Shown: piece by piece, positions 10,033-19,269 of the stretch
Layout of the letters: each line of letters begins with the position of its first letter
How positions within the stretch are numbered: the first letter of the stretch is position 1
DNA from: Caballeronia jiangsuensis
Lineage (GTDB): Bacteria > Pseudomonadota > Gammaproteobacteria > Burkholderiales > Burkholderiaceae
Length of the DNA stretch: 64,000 nucleotides
Direction of reading: 5' to 3'
NCBI GenBank assembly: GCA_000648925.1
Contig: JFHF01000003.1
Span: 218,603 to 282,602 of the forward strand
Position numbers and translations under genes: made by a program
The notes under the pieces: generated by a model
Seen by the model: only the letters and a program-made list of their open reading frames with translations
Told to the model about the DNA's origin: nothing
The model's database searches: none

Positions 10033-10623
10033 GCCTGTTTTCGCGTCGGTCTATTTGCTCTGCCCCTCCCCGGGGCGGGGGTCACTTTCTTTGCTGCTGC
10101 AAAGAAAGTAACCAAAGAAACAGCTATCCCCAGCCTAAGCACTTCACACCGGCCGCGGCACAGACGATTGGCTGAATGGCCCGGCTGTAGCGAGTGCCCC
10201 CACAAGCAGACAAAGACTTGGACCGCGCACGGTCCGACTCATCGCGCCACAGAACAAACTGGTGCAGCACCAAATAGCTCCGGCCCGCTACGCGGCCGAT
10301 GGGTCATTCGGGTCTGCGCGCGCTTCTTCTTCGGTTTCCCTCGCATACCCAACGGCAGCGCGTAGCGCTGTGCCGAAGCTCTTTCGTGCTGAACCAGCGC
10401 CCTCAAACATTTGGGGCGGCAGACCGTGCGCGAGCCAAGCCCGATTGGGCCTTTGGGGGCGACACTTAGGCGAGTGCCGCTTCTTGCTGGCAAGCATGGC
10501 CAACGTGCGTGTGACCGCGGGCCTGAACGAGCTGCTTTCTTTGGTTACTTTCTTTGCAGCAGCAAAGAAAGTGACCCCCGCCCCGGGGAGGGGCAGTGCT
10601 AATAGACCACCACGAATTCAGGC
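10033..10623. repeat. ~591 bp near-palindromic repeat element, copy 2
   Basis: This is the same element as at 3321-3927, in the same orientation and highly similar over the inner part, for example the stretch beginning ATCCCCAGCCTAAGC at 10125. The left arm (about 10033-10124) matches the reverse complement of the right arm (about 10532-10623). The 20-base block 10062-10081 differs from copy 1 at five positions, and all five changes are mirrored in the right arm (10575-10594), so pairing is kept. The same 11-bp hairpin (ACTTTCTTTGC around TGCT) is present in both arms. It lies between the convergent 3' ends of lysR and 8-oxoguanine deaminase. No transposase or credible coding frame is seen inside. 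Confidence 0.85.
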
Positions 10624-10668
10624 CATCCACAAAAGCCGAAGCAAAGCCCCCCCGCCCAAACCAAACCC

Positions 10669-12033
10669 TCACAAACCCGAAGCCTCAACCAGCCCCCGCG
10701 CCAGGCGATTGTGGCGCTCCACCACCGCCCCCAAATCGACGGTCATCAAGCGCCCATCCTTCACCACGATCTTCCCATCGATAACACTCGTCGAAACCTG
10801 CGACGGCGCGCAAAACACCAGCGCCGCCACAGGATCATGCAACGCACCCGCAAACGCCGTCTGCGAAAGATCGAACGACACGAAATCCGCCGCCATCCCA
10901 GGCGCGAGCGCGCCGATATCATCGCGATTGAGCACTTTCGCGCCGCCGAGCGTCGCGATTTCAAGCGCCTCGCGGGCGGTCATCGCATCCGGACCGAACC
11001 CGACACGCTGCAAAAGCAGCGCCTGCCGCACTTCCGCGACCATCTGCGCGCCATCGTTCGACGCCGATCCGTCCACGCCGATACCCACCGGCACGCCCGC
11101 GTCGCGCATCGCACGGATCGGCGCGATGCCGGACGCCAGCCGCATGTTCGAGCAGGGACAATGCGCGACGCCCGTTCCCGTGCGCGCGAACAGTTCGATG
11201 CCCGCCTTGTCCAGTTGCACGCAGTGCGCATGCCACACGTCATGCCCGACCCAGCCGAGGTCCTCGGCATATTCCGCGGGCGTCATGCCGAATTTCTCGC
11301 GGCTGTACGCGACATCGTTCAAGTTCTCGGCCAGATGCGTGTGCAGCGACACGCCGTATTCGCGCGCGAGCAGCGCCGCATCGCGCATCAATTCGCGGCT
11401 CACCGAAAACGGCGAACAAGGCGCGACGACCACGCGCAGCATCGCGTAGCGGCCTTCGTCGTGATACGTCTCGATCAGGCGCTGCGAGTCCTTCAGGATC
11501 GCGTCCTCCTTTTCGACGACCGAATCGGGCGGCAAACCGCCGTCCCTCTGCCCGACGCTCATGCTGCCGCGCGCCGCATGAAAACGCATCCCGATTTCGC
11601 GCGCCGCCGCGATGCTGTCATCGAGCCGGCTGCCGTTCGGATAGATATACAAATGGTCGCTCGACGTCGTGCAGCCGGAAAGCAGCAGCTCGGCCATCGC
11701 GGTCTTGGTCGAGATGTCGATCATGTCGGGCGTGAGATGCGCCCAGATCTTGTAGAGATTCGTGAGCCAGCCGAAAAGCTCGGCGTTCTGCGCCGCGGGA
11801 ATCGCCCGCGTCAGGCTCTGATACATATGATGGTGCGTGTTGACGAGGCCCGGAATCACGAGATGGCCGCGCATGTCGAGCACCTCGTCGGCGGTTTGCG
11901 GCAGTTCGCTCGTCGGTCCCGCCTGCACGATCCGGTTGTCTTCGATATACATGCCGCCGTCGCGAATTTCACGGCGCTGCTCGTCCATCGTGACGAGCAT
12001 GTGGGCGTTTTTGACCAAAAGACTGCGTGGCAT
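10669..12033 (-). CDS. 8-oxoguanine deaminase-like amidohydrolase
   Basis: The 454-residue cytoplasmic protein belongs to the AtzB/TrzN-like branch of the amidohydrolase superfamily and most resembles 8-oxoguanine deaminase, which converts 8-oxoguanine to urate and ammonia. Metal-ligand motifs are visible: NTHHHM (His67 and His69), HTHLAEN near residue 231, HAHCV near 265 and the Asp in GVDGSASND near 320. The position, divergent from 5-hydroxyisourate hydrolase and urate hydroxylase, supports a product that feeds into urate. Related hydroxyatrazine or guanine deaminases cannot be ruled out from sequence alone. It ends 45 bases from repeat element 2. Confidence 0.85.
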   Translation of the reverse strand: MPRSLLVKNAHMLVTMDEQRREIRDGGMYIEDNRIVQAGPTSELPQTADEVLDMRGHLVIPGLVNTHHHMYQSLTRAIPAAQNAELFGWLTNLYKIWAHLTPDMIDISTKTAMAELLLSGCTTSSDHLYIYPNGSRLDDSIAAAREIGMRFHAARGSMSVGQRDGGLPPDSVVEKEDAILKDSQRLIETYHDEGRYAMLRVVVAPCSPFSVSRELMRDAALLAREYGVSLHTHLAENLNDVAYSREKFGMTPAEYAEDLGWVGHDVWHAHCVQLDKAGIELFARTGTGVAHCPCSNMRLASGIAPIRAMRDAGVPVGIGVDGSASNDGAQMVAEVRQALLLQRVGFGPDAMTAREALEIATLGGAKVLNRDDIGALAPGMAADFVSFDLSQTAFAGALHDPVAALVFCAPSQVSTSVIDGKIVVKDGRLMTVDLGAVVERHNRLARGLVEASGL

Positions 12034-12517
12034 CTGCGTTATCTCCAGAGACGTTAAGGGAACCAGTGAAAAGCCCCGGTTACCCAGCGTCGGCCGCCGT
12101 CTTCGGGACGCGGCAAATATCCATCGATACTGCGCGCACCGCCACTGTCCGCAATCAAAAAATCGGACGCAATCAGACTGCCGTCATAGTCGTCTTCACG
12201 GCGGCGATATATTCCCGATTTTTGGCGCGGGTAGCATCGCCGGAAGAGCCGTAGGGAAGCCGTCTGGAACGTCGTCGAACCCTTTGCGGCAAGGCTTACG
12301 CGCCGCTGTCATGCGTTGGGCATTATCTTTCCTATCGCGGGCGCACAGCGCGTCTCAAATTCCTACAATGCTGTACACGGCGCGCATCTGAAACGCCGAC
12401 GGGTATGTAGCCACTGACGTGGAGCCTCGATCCGCCGCAGACGCACTGACGTTTCAAGGTGCCGAATTTCGGATCGATGCGCAAAGCCGGATCTCGCACA
12501 ACTCAAGGAAACTGCGA
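12034..12517. promoter_or_regulatory. Divergent intergenic region between 8-oxoguanine deaminase and uraH
   Basis: This 484-base region must carry promoters for both divergent units. I see no convincing gene in it. TACAAT at 12364-12369 could be a -10 box for the rightward uraH-puuD unit, but no good -35 box is spaced correctly. No match to the ATTGTC-RACAAT palindromes found near gntR and puuE was noticed here. Confidence 0.35.
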
Positions 12518-12871
12518 ATGGGCAAGCTCACCACCCACGTCCTCGACACCGCGCACGGCCGCCCGGGCGCAAACATCAAAGTCGAGCTGTTCGCGCTCAA
12601 CGGCGACGCCCGCCGCGCGATCAAGACCATCCACACCAACGACGACGGCCGCGCCGATGCGCCGCTGCTCGAAGGCGCCGATCTCGAAACCGGCGAATAC
12701 GAACTGGTGTTCCACGCGGGCGACTATTTCGCCACGATCGGCGTGAAGGTGCCCGAGCCGCGCTTCGTCGATCGCGTCGTGTTGCGCTTCGGCATCGCGG
12801 ATTCCGGCGCGCACTATCACGTGCCGCTGCTCGTATCGCCGTGGGCGTACAGCACGTATCGCGGCAGCTAA
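12518..12871 (+). CDS. uraH: 5-hydroxyisourate hydrolase (transthyretin-like)
   Basis: The 117-residue enzyme hydrolyses 5-hydroxyisourate, the product of urate oxidation, to OHCU. It starts GKLTTHVLDTAHGRPG, the family's N-terminal signature with the catalytic His, and ends in the diagnostic YRGS tetrapeptide. The ATG at 12518 follows AAGGAA and gives the family's usual length; an in-frame start at 12419 would add 33 unrelated residues. It lies 73 bases upstream of puuD on the same strand and acts directly on the PuuD product. Confidence 0.95.
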   Translation: MGKLTTHVLDTAHGRPGANIKVELFALNGDARRAIKTIHTNDDGRADAPLLEGADLETGEYELVFHAGDYFATIGVKVPEPRFVDRVVLRFGIADSGAHYHVPLLVSPWAYSTYRGS

Positions 12872-12944
12872 AAACATATATATATCGCGCCCGTCCCCAT
12901 CAATCTGACGATGTGCGCATAACGAATCGGTAGTGGAGGAGTAC

Positions 12945-14138
12945 ATGGAAGGCTTTGTCACCGACTGGCTCAATCTCGTATTGCGCTGTCTGCACGTCAT
13001 CGTCGCGATCGCATGGATCGGCGAATCGTTCTACTTCGTTGCGCTCGATAACAGTCTGAAACCGCCCACGGACCCGAACGCGCGCCGTCGCGGCGTGTTC
13101 GGAGATTTCTGGCACGTCCACGGCGGCGGCTTCTATCACATGCAGAAGTATTCCGTCGCGCCGCAGGACATGCCGGAAAATCTGCACTGGTCGTTCTGGC
13201 CGTCGTACACCACGTGGATGTCGGGCTTCGGCCTCTTCTTCGTGCTGTATCTGCTGTCGCCGAGCACTTATCTCATCGACAAGAGCGTGCTCGACATGGG
13301 CCCGGTCGTCGCCGTATCGGCCGCGCTCGGCTTCCTGATGGCCGGCTGGATCGTGTATGACACGCTGTGCCGCGTGCTCGGCACCAACGACAAGCTGCTC
13401 GGCATCTGCGTCGGCATCTACGTGCTGGTCGCGGCGTTCATCGCGTGCCACGTGTTCGCGGGCCGCGCCGCCTATCTGATCACCGGCGCGATGATCGCGA
13501 CGATCATGTCGGCGAACGTGTTCTTCGTCATCATTCCAGGCCAGCGCAAGATGGTCGCCGCGATGCTCAAGGGCGAAACGCCGAACGCGATCTACGGCAA
13601 GCGCGGCAAGCAGCGCTCCGTGCACAACACGTATTTCACGCTGCCGGTCGTGTTCGCGATGCTGTCGAACCACTACGCGATGACCTACACGCACAAGTTC
13701 AACTGGCTGATTCTCGTGCTGATCATGCTGGCGGGCGCGCTCATTCGCCAGTTCTTCGTGATGCGCCATCGCGGCCAGGTGCTGTGGTACATGCCGGTCG
13801 CGGGTCTGGTGCTGGTGCTCGGCGCGTTCGCATGGACGATGCCCGCGCCGACCGTGGCGGTCGCACAAGCCGCCGGCGCGCCGACGATCAAGGTCTCCGA
13901 CATTCAGCCGATCATCCAGCAACGTTGCGCGACCTGCCACTCCGCGCATCCGACGATGATGGGCAGCGCGCCCGCCGGCGTGTTGCTCGATACGCCAGCC
14001 GAGATCAAGCAGAACGCCCAGCGCGTGCATCAGCAAGCCGTGACGCTGAAGGCGATGCCGCTCGGCAATGTCACGCAGATGACCGATGCCGAGCGTCAGA
14101 AGGTGGCGGCCTGGTTTGCAGGCGGCGCCGTCGAATAA
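12945..14138 (+). CDS. puuD: Membrane-bound urate hydroxylase PuuD with C-terminal cytochrome c domain
   Basis: The 397-residue inner-membrane protein is a cofactor-independent-looking urate oxidase alternative that passes electrons to a c-type haem instead of making hydrogen peroxide. The N-terminal DUF989 part (about residues 1-300) has eight or so membrane spans, with the His-rich FWHVHGGGFYHMQK motif near residue 63. The C-terminal domain holds the haem site CATCH at residues 328-332. The ATG at 12945 has GGAGGAG upstream and is preferred over the in-frame GTG at 12933. It forms a unit with uraH and is followed by a strong terminator. Confidence 0.94.
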   Translation: MEGFVTDWLNLVLRCLHVIVAIAWIGESFYFVALDNSLKPPTDPNARRRGVFGDFWHVHGGGFYHMQKYSVAPQDMPENLHWSFWPSYTTWMSGFGLFFVLYLLSPSTYLIDKSVLDMGPVVAVSAALGFLMAGWIVYDTLCRVLGTNDKLLGICVGIYVLVAAFIACHVFAGRAAYLITGAMIATIMSANVFFVIIPGQRKMVAAMLKGETPNAIYGKRGKQRSVHNTYFTLPVVFAMLSNHYAMTYTHKFNWLILVLIMLAGALIRQFFVMRHRGQVLWYMPVAGLVLVLGAFAWTMPAPTVAVAQAAGAPTIKVSDIQPIIQQRCATCHSAHPTMMGSAPAGVLLDTPAEIKQNAQRVHQQAVTLKAMPLGNVTQMTDAERQKVAAWFAGGAVE

Positions 14139-14157
14139 GTCTGCCGTTCCGAGTCGC

Positions 14158-14193
14158 AAAATGCCCCGCTGATGTTTCGAGCGGGGCATTTTT
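14158..14193. terminator. Bidirectional terminator between puuD and ltaE
   Basis: AATGCCCCGCT and AGCGGGGCATT form an 11-bp stem around a 9-base loop, flanked by A and T runs on both sides. It serves the convergent genes puuD and ltaE. Confidence 0.9.
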
Positions 14194-14196
14194 CAT

Positions 14197-15201
14197 TCAA
14201 CGCGCGAAGTAGTCCTTCACCGCGTGAATCACGGTATCGATGTCCGCGCGCGACACATCGCGATGTGTGACGAAGCGCGACGCATAGAGCATCTGCATGA
14301 GAATGCCGCGCTCCTTCAGAAAGGCTTCGAGCGGTGCGCAATGCGCTTCGGGAATCTGCGCGAAGACCATGTTCGTCGCGTGCGATTGCACTTCGATTCC
14401 GTCGATTTGCGCGAGGCCGGCGGCGAGATGCGCGGCGTTGTCGTGATCCTGCGCGAGCGCATCGACGTGATGATCGAGCGCATAGAGACACGCCGCGGCG
14501 AGCAGGCCCGACTGACGCATGCCGCCGCCGAGCACCTTGCGCCAGCGGCTCGCGACCTCGATCAACGCCTTCGATCCTACCAGCACCGAACCGACCGGCG
14601 CGCCCAGACCCTTCGAGAAGCAGACCGACACGCTGTCGAACGGCGCGCACAGGTCCCTCACCGGCTTGTCCGATGCCACCGCCGCATTGAACACGCGCGC
14701 GCCGTCGAGATGGGTGGACAAACCGCGATCGCGTGCGAGCTGCGTCGCCTTCGCCACGTAATCGGCAGGCAGCACCTTTCCGCCGATGGTGTTCTCCAGC
14801 GCCAGCAAGCGCGTGCGCGCGAAGTGGTTGTCGATCGGCTTGATCGCCGCCGCGATCTTGTCGAGCGGCAAGGAGCCGTCGGGCGCGTTTTCGATCGGCT
14901 GCGGCTGAATGCTGCCGAGCACCGCCGCGCCGCCGCCTTCGTATTTGTACGTGTGCGCGGACTGCCCGACGATGTACTCGTCGCCGCGCGCGCAATGCGC
15001 CATCAACGCGGCGAGATTGCTTTGCGTGCCGCTCGGGAAGAACAGGCCCGCTTCCTTGCCCGTGCGTTCGGCAAGCGTGGCCTGAAGGCGGATGACGGTG
15101 GGATCGTCGCCCCAGACGTCGTCGCCGACTTCGGCGGCCGACATGGCGGCGAGCATGGACTGGCTGGGACGGGTGACGGTATCGCTGCGGAGGTCGATCA
15201 T
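14197..15201 (-). CDS. ltaE: Low-specificity L-threonine aldolase
   Basis: The 334-residue PLP enzyme cleaves L-threonine and allo-threonine to glycine and acetaldehyde. It opens with MIDLRSDTVTRPS, the family signature, and has GDDVWGDDPTV, FPSGTQSNLAA, the PLP-stacking His83, LDGAR with Asp166 and Arg169, and the Schiff-base lysine Lys197 in FSKGLGAPVGS. It is bounded by a terminator on each side, so it is a single-gene unit inside the purine-catabolism region. A metabolic link through glycine and glyoxylate is possible but is inference. Confidence 0.93.
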   Translation of the reverse strand: MIDLRSDTVTRPSQSMLAAMSAAEVGDDVWGDDPTVIRLQATLAERTGKEAGLFFPSGTQSNLAALMAHCARGDEYIVGQSAHTYKYEGGGAAVLGSIQPQPIENAPDGSLPLDKIAAAIKPIDNHFARTRLLALENTIGGKVLPADYVAKATQLARDRGLSTHLDGARVFNAAVASDKPVRDLCAPFDSVSVCFSKGLGAPVGSVLVGSKALIEVASRWRKVLGGGMRQSGLLAAACLYALDHHVDALAQDHDNAAHLAAGLAQIDGIEVQSHATNMVFAQIPEAHCAPLEAFLKERGILMQMLYASRFVTHRDVSRADIDTVIHAVKDYFAR

Positions 15202-15256
15202 CGTGGGTTGGGGGTCGTCGGAAATGAACTGCTTATCTTAACGCCCCAAAAGCAAA

Positions 15257-15284
15257 AGGACCGGCCTTACCGCACCGGTCCTTC
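15257..15284 (-). terminator. Terminator of the allantoin operon (after allA)
   Basis: On the minus strand a 9-bp stem AAGGACCGG/CCGGTCCTT is followed by TTGCTTTTG, 20 bases after the allA stop. Confidence 0.75.
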
Positions 15285-15304
15285 CCTTGCCCGAAAAAAG
15301 CGAC

Positions 15305-15808
15305 TTAGCGCATCGCCTCGTCCGTCAGCCACAGCGATTCCTTCAAATCCTGCTCGTTGAGGTTGTGCCCTTCGCCACCGCCGCGATCGACGACGATGTA
15401 ATCGCTCACCTTCCCCAGCGCGAGCAGCGGATGGTGCCACACGCCTTTCGCGTAGTTCACGCCCTGCCAGCCGCTCGTGACGAACGCGCGGATCTTCGAT
15501 TCGTCGAGATCGCCGGCGGGCGCGACGACGACCAGATACGGCCGGTCATCGAGCGGAATGAACGCCTGGCTGCCGAGCGGATGCCGCTCCATCATCTTGC
15601 ATTCGAACGGCAGCGTGCGCGGCTGGCCGCGAAAGAGATTGACGATCGCGTGGCCGCCCTGATCCGTCACGTCCACGTTGCACAGATCGTGAAAGCGGAT
15701 CGTGGTGCCGAGGTTGATCGGGATCTGCTTCGCGCCATCGAGTTCGATGACATCGCCATAAGGCTTGAACGCAGCGCGCGTCAACGGTTCGATAGCGAGT
15801 TTTTTCAT
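15305..15808 (-). CDS. allA: Ureidoglycolate lyase
   Basis: The 167-residue cupin-like enzyme splits ureidoglycolate into glyoxylate and urea, the last step encoded here. Family features include [16 protein letters not shown] at the start, the [19 protein letters not shown] block near residues 68-88 and the [10 protein letters not shown] metal-site region near residue 122. The ATG overlaps the allantoicase stop as TAATG, indicating translational coupling. It is the last gene of the puuE-uraD-alc-allA run and is followed by a terminator. Confidence 0.94.
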   Translation of the reverse strand: MKKLAIEPLTRAAFKPYGDVIELDGAKQIPINLGTTIRFHDLCNVDVTDQGGHAIVNLFRGQPRTLPFECKMMERHPLGSQAFIPLDDRPYLVVVAPAGDLDESKIRAFVTSGWQGVNYAKGVWHHPLLALGKVSDYIVVDRGGGEGHNLNEQDLKESLWLTDEAMR

Positions 15809-16818
15809 TATGCGAGGGTTCCGAAGAGACGAAGACGCGACACGCCGCCGTCGGGATAAATATTGAAGCGCACGTGCGTCACCGGGCCGAGCGCCGCCAC
15901 TTCCGACTCGAAGAAGTGCTGCTTGTCCATCTGCAGCTTCTGCTCGCCGAGCAGCACCGGCCAGAACATGGCCTGCGTCACGAGGGAGCTGTCCGTGCCG
16001 CCTTTCACGTAAGCCGCCTGAAGCGAGCAGCGATCCGGGAAATTGCCCTTGAAGTGCGCGGTATCCACTTCGACCTTCTTGATGATGCCCGGCTGCGCCA
16101 GCGCGACGATACACCAGTCGTTGCCCGGCTCGCGACGGCGACGCGTCTCCCAGCCGTCGCCCATGTTCACGCCGCGCCCCGGCATCAGCAGCGTCGATGC
16201 GAGACCGAAGTGCTGGTTGTTCGTGCCCACCATGTACGCGCCGTTTTCCATCGCGCCGAGATCGACGAGCTGGTTGCGGTCCGCGTTGCTCCAGTCGAGC
16301 TGCGGCTGGCCGTACACGCGCAGACGCGCAATGCCGCCGTCCGGATAGATGTTCACGCGCAGATGCGTGAACGGCTGCTCGGCCTTGACTTCGAGATAGT
16401 GGTGATGGTTGCCCTGAAGCGTCGTCGACGGGACGATTTCCGTCCATTGCGTCGATTGATTCGGCGAACCGTCGATGACATGCGCGCCTTCGATCGACGC
16501 CGCCGGCGGGAAGTTGCCGGTGAAGTGGCTCGTGTCGACGTCGATGCCCTTGATCACGCCCGGACGCGCCAGCTTGACGATGCACCAGTCATAGCCCGTC
16601 GTGCGCTTGCGGCGCGTTTCCCAGCCGTCCATCCACTTGCCGTGATCGTCGTACTTGCCGGGAATGAACACCGCCGGCTCCGGATTCAGCATGCGGTCCT
16701 TCGGCGCGAAGAAATCGTCGCTCGCCTCGAGTGCCTGCGCGCCCAGACGCGGATCCGCGAGGTTCACATAGCGGCGCGTGAATTCGGGCGCGTTGGGATC
16801 GAGTGTCGGGATTGCCAT
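15808..16818 (-). CDS. alc: Allantoicase
   Basis: The 336-residue enzyme hydrolyses allantoate to ureidoglycolate and urea. It consists of two homologous allantoicase domains. The internal duplication is visible by eye: WETRRKR...[16 protein letters not shown] near residue 66 recurs as WETRRRR...[16 protein letters not shown] near residue 223. Each is followed by a VDT-HF-GNFP segment and a later [14 protein letters not shown] segment. The next gene upstream, uraD, ends 46 bases away, and allA overlaps its stop. Confidence 0.95.
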   Translation of the reverse strand: MAIPTLDPNAPEFTRRYVNLADPRLGAQALEASDDFFAPKDRMLNPEPAVFIPGKYDDHGKWMDGWETRRKRTTGYDWCIVKLARPGVIKGIDVDTSHFTGNFPPAASIEGAHVIDGSPNQSTQWTEIVPSTTLQGNHHHYLEVKAEQPFTHLRVNIYPDGGIARLRVYGQPQLDWSNADRNQLVDLGAMENGAYMVGTNNQHFGLASTLLMPGRGVNMGDGWETRRRREPGNDWCIVALAQPGIIKKVEVDTAHFKGNFPDRCSLQAAYVKGGTDSSLVTQAMFWPVLLGEQKLQMDKQHFFESEVAALGPVTHVRFNIYPDGGVSRLRLFGTLA

Positions 16819-16864
16819 TTGTCTGCTTCCTTGCTTTTCGTTCGGTTGTGACGGTTGATGCGGA

Positions 16865-17389
16865 TTACGCAGCCTGAATCAGGTCGTTCAGCCTGAAACG
16901 CGCGATCCGGTAAATCTGGTCGAGACTCGTGCGCAGTTCTTCGGCGCGGTCGTGATTCACGCGCTTTTCGAAGTTCGCGATGATGCCGTGTCGGTCATAC
17001 CCGCGCACGGCGAGAATGAACGGAAATCCGAATTTTTCGCGATATTGCGTGTTGAGTAATTGCAGCCTGTCGAACTCTTCCTGCGTGCAGAGATCGAGGC
17101 CCGCGCCGCTTTGCTCGCGCGTCGATTCGGCCGTCAGTTCGCCGCGCACCGCCGCCTTGCCCGCGAGCTCCGGGTGAGCGTTGATGAGCGCAAGCTGCTT
17201 CTCTTCGCCCGCGGTTTCGACGATATGCGACATCGCCGCGTGCAGCGTGTCGATGTCCTTGAACGGACGCTGTTGCGCCGCCGCTTCCGGCACCCACGGC
17301 GAATGTTCGAAGATGCCCGCGAGCACCGTCACGAACGTGTCGGCGGGCATGGTATTGAGTTGGTCGAGTGTGTATTGCATCGCCTTCAT
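16865..17389 (-). CDS. uraD: OHCU decarboxylase
   Basis: The 174-residue enzyme decarboxylates 2-oxo-4-hydroxy-4-carboxy-5-ureidoimidazoline to S-allantoin, following 5-hydroxyisourate hydrolase. The catalytic-region motif [14 protein letters not shown] is present, with [13 protein letters not shown] before it and [17 protein letters not shown] after it. I chose the ATG at 17389 because it overlaps the puuE stop as ATGA; an ATG three codons later (17380) would give 171 residues. It is co-transcribed with puuE, alc and allA. Confidence 0.94.
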   Translation of the reverse strand: MKAMQYTLDQLNTMPADTFVTVLAGIFEHSPWVPEAAAQQRPFKDIDTLHAAMSHIVETAGEEKQLALINAHPELAGKAAVRGELTAESTREQSGAGLDLCTQEEFDRLQLLNTQYREKFGFPFILAVRGYDRHGIIANFEKRVNHDRAEELRTSLDQIYRIARFRLNDLIQAA

Positions 17390-18354
17390 GCCGCCGTCCC
17401 GTTGTTGGTTTTCTCGAAAGGATGTTGCTCGCGCCAGTGACGCGCGATGTCGACACGCCGCGTGACCCACACGCGATCGTGCTTCTCGATGTGATCGAGG
17501 AATTTCTGCAGGCCGCGGAAACGCCCGGGACGTCCGAGCAGACGACAGTGCATGCCGATGGACAGCATCTTCGGCGCTTCGTCGCCTTCTTCGTAGAGCA
17601 CGTCGAACGCGTCTTTCAGATACGTGAAGAAGTGTTCGCCCGTGTTGAAACCCTGGGGCGTCGCGAAGCGCATGTCGTTCGTGTCGAGCGTGTACGGCAC
17701 GATCAGATGCGGCTTCGTCCCGCCGCCCGTCACCTCCACTTCGGTCCAGAACGGCAGGTCGTCGCCGTAGTTGTCCGAGTCGTAGAGGAAGCCGCCGTAT
17801 TCCGCGACCAGCCGATGCGTATTCGGACTGTCGCGCCCGGTGTACCAGCCGAGCGGACGCACGCCCGTCACGCGCTCGATCGCTTCCATGCCGAGCCGCA
17901 TGTGCTCCGCCTCGCGCTCCGGCGACATGTCCTGATAGTGAATCCAGCGATACCCGTGACACGCGATTTCATGCCCCAGTTCGACGAACGCCTTCGCCAG
18001 TTCCGGATGCCGCTCGATCGCCATGCCGACGCCGAAAATCGTCAGCGGCATGCCGCGCTTTTCGAATTCGCGCAGGATGCGCCACACGCCTGCACGCGAG
18101 CCGTACTCGTAAATCGACTCCATGCTCATGTGCCGCGAGGGATACGCCGCCGCGCCCACGATTTCCGACAAAAACTGCTCCGAGCCCGGATCGCCGTGCA
18201 GCACGCAATTCTCGCCGCCCTCTTCGTAATTGAGCACGAACTGCACGGCGACGCGCGCGCGTCCCGGCCAGTTCGCCTGCACCGGGTGGCGGCCGTAGCC
18301 GATCAGGTCGCGTGGGTATTTCGGATCGAGTGACATGGCGGGCGTTGAACTCAA
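17386..18354 (-). CDS. puuE: Allantoinase PuuE (polysaccharide deacetylase family)
   Basis: The 322-residue enzyme opens the hydantoin ring of allantoin to give allantoate. It belongs to the cofactor-independent PuuE type, built on a NodB/polysaccharide-deacetylase fold, not the metal-dependent AllB type. Signatures include PRDLIGYGRHPVQANWPG at the N-terminus, NYEEGGENCVLHGD near residue 43, EIACHGYRWIHYQ near 129 and a C-terminal SIGMHCRLLGRPGR. A GntR-type palindrome lies at 18372-18383, just upstream of the start. The gene overlaps uraD. An internal ATG at residue 7 (MSLDPKYP) is an alternative start. Confidence 0.94.
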   Translation of the reverse strand: MSSTPAMSLDPKYPRDLIGYGRHPVQANWPGRARVAVQFVLNYEEGGENCVLHGDPGSEQFLSEIVGAAAYPSRHMSMESIYEYGSRAGVWRILREFEKRGMPLTIFGVGMAIERHPELAKAFVELGHEIACHGYRWIHYQDMSPEREAEHMRLGMEAIERVTGVRPLGWYTGRDSPNTHRLVAEYGGFLYDSDNYGDDLPFWTEVEVTGGGTKPHLIVPYTLDTNDMRFATPQGFNTGEHFFTYLKDAFDVLYEEGDEAPKMLSIGMHCRLLGRPGRFRGLQKFLDHIEKHDRVWVTRRVDIARHWREQHPFEKTNNGTAA

Positions 18355-18371
18355 GCGTTGAAAAAAGCGGG

Positions 18372-18383
18372 ATTGTCGACGAT
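18372..18383. promoter_or_regulatory. Candidate GntR/FCD operator upstream of puuE
   Basis: ATTGTCGACGAT is a 12-base palindrome with one mismatched pair, located 18 bases upstream of the puuE start. It closely matches the two palindromes upstream of the gntR gene (21857-21868 and 21985-21994). The shared core suggests one regulator for both. Confidence 0.5.
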
Positions 18384-18471
18384 TCAGTGTAGCTAAAAGA
18401 CCCGGGCCCGCCCATACATCAGGTCAGATATTCCGGGTCACGTCGTCCGTATGTGTCGGTCCGAAGCGCCA

Positions 18472-19206
18472 TCAGCGCGGGCTGAAATCCGACAGCACGC
18501 CGTCGTACCGTTTCGCGAGCGGACGCGCATAGTCGCCGCGTTTCGCGGTGTGGAGCTTCAGCGCGATCAGCGCCTCCGCCCATTTCACCGCGGCCGTCAC
18601 CCCCTCCACCACCGGCGCGCCGATCGCGTCTTCCACCTCGCGGCAGAACTCCGCCATGCCCGCGCAGCCGAGCACGATGGCGTCGGAGCCGTCCTCGTCG
18701 AGCGCGCGCCGGCATTCGTCGATGATCGTCTGACGCGCGGGCGAGCCCGGCACGTCGAGTTCGAGCACGGGGACGTCGGTTGCGCGCACGTTCTTGCAGA
18801 AGCGCGTCATGCCGTAGCGCTCCGCGAGATGCCAGGCCATGCCGACCGTGCGCTGCAACGTGGTCACGACGGAAAAGCCCGGCGCGATCACGCTCGCCGC
18901 GTGCATCGCCGCTTCCGCGATGCCGATCACCGGACCGCGCGCCAACTCACGCGCGGCGTAAAGGGCCGGATCGCCGAAGCAGGCGATCACGTAGCCGTCG
19001 AAGCCCTGTTTCTCTCCGGCTTCCACTTCGGCCAGAAGTCCGAGCGACGCGATCGCCTCGTCGTAATAGCCTTCGATGGACGCCGGGCCCATCGTCGGGC
19101 TGACGGCGACGATCTCCGTGCCGGGCGCGGCGACCTCGCGGGCGCAGCGGCCCATCGAGTCGGTCATGCGCTGCGTCGTGTTCGGGTTGATCAGTTTGAT
19201 GCGCAT
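18472..19206 (-). CDS. hpxA: Allantoin racemase (Asp/Glu/hydantoin racemase family)
   Basis: The 244-residue enzyme most likely interconverts R- and S-allantoin so that both enantiomers can enter the stereospecific pathway. The two catalytic cysteines of the family are present, Cys76 in VIACFGDP and Cys181 in VLGCAGMAEF, and the N-terminus MRIKLINPNTT is typical of HpxA-like and hydantoin racemases. Start at 19206 was chosen because the family begins at MRIK; an ATG-less extension to 19221 is possible. Its order next to allantoinase and a GntR gene resembles the hpxSAB arrangement known from Klebsiella. A general hydantoin racemase is the alternative. Confidence 0.85.
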   Translation of the reverse strand: MRIKLINPNTTQRMTDSMGRCAREVAAPGTEIVAVSPTMGPASIEGYYDEAIASLGLLAEVEAGEKQGFDGYVIACFGDPALYAARELARGPVIGIAEAAMHAASVIAPGFSVVTTLQRTVGMAWHLAERYGMTRFCKNVRATDVPVLELDVPGSPARQTIIDECRRALDEDGSDAIVLGCAGMAEFCREVEDAIGAPVVEGVTAAVKWAEALIALKLHTAKRGDYARPLAKRYDGVLSDFSPR

Positions 19207-19269
19207 TTCTGTTCTCCACACTGCTTTGGAAGGTTCTCTCAGGTTCTATCGTTCGTTATAGGTCAAGCT

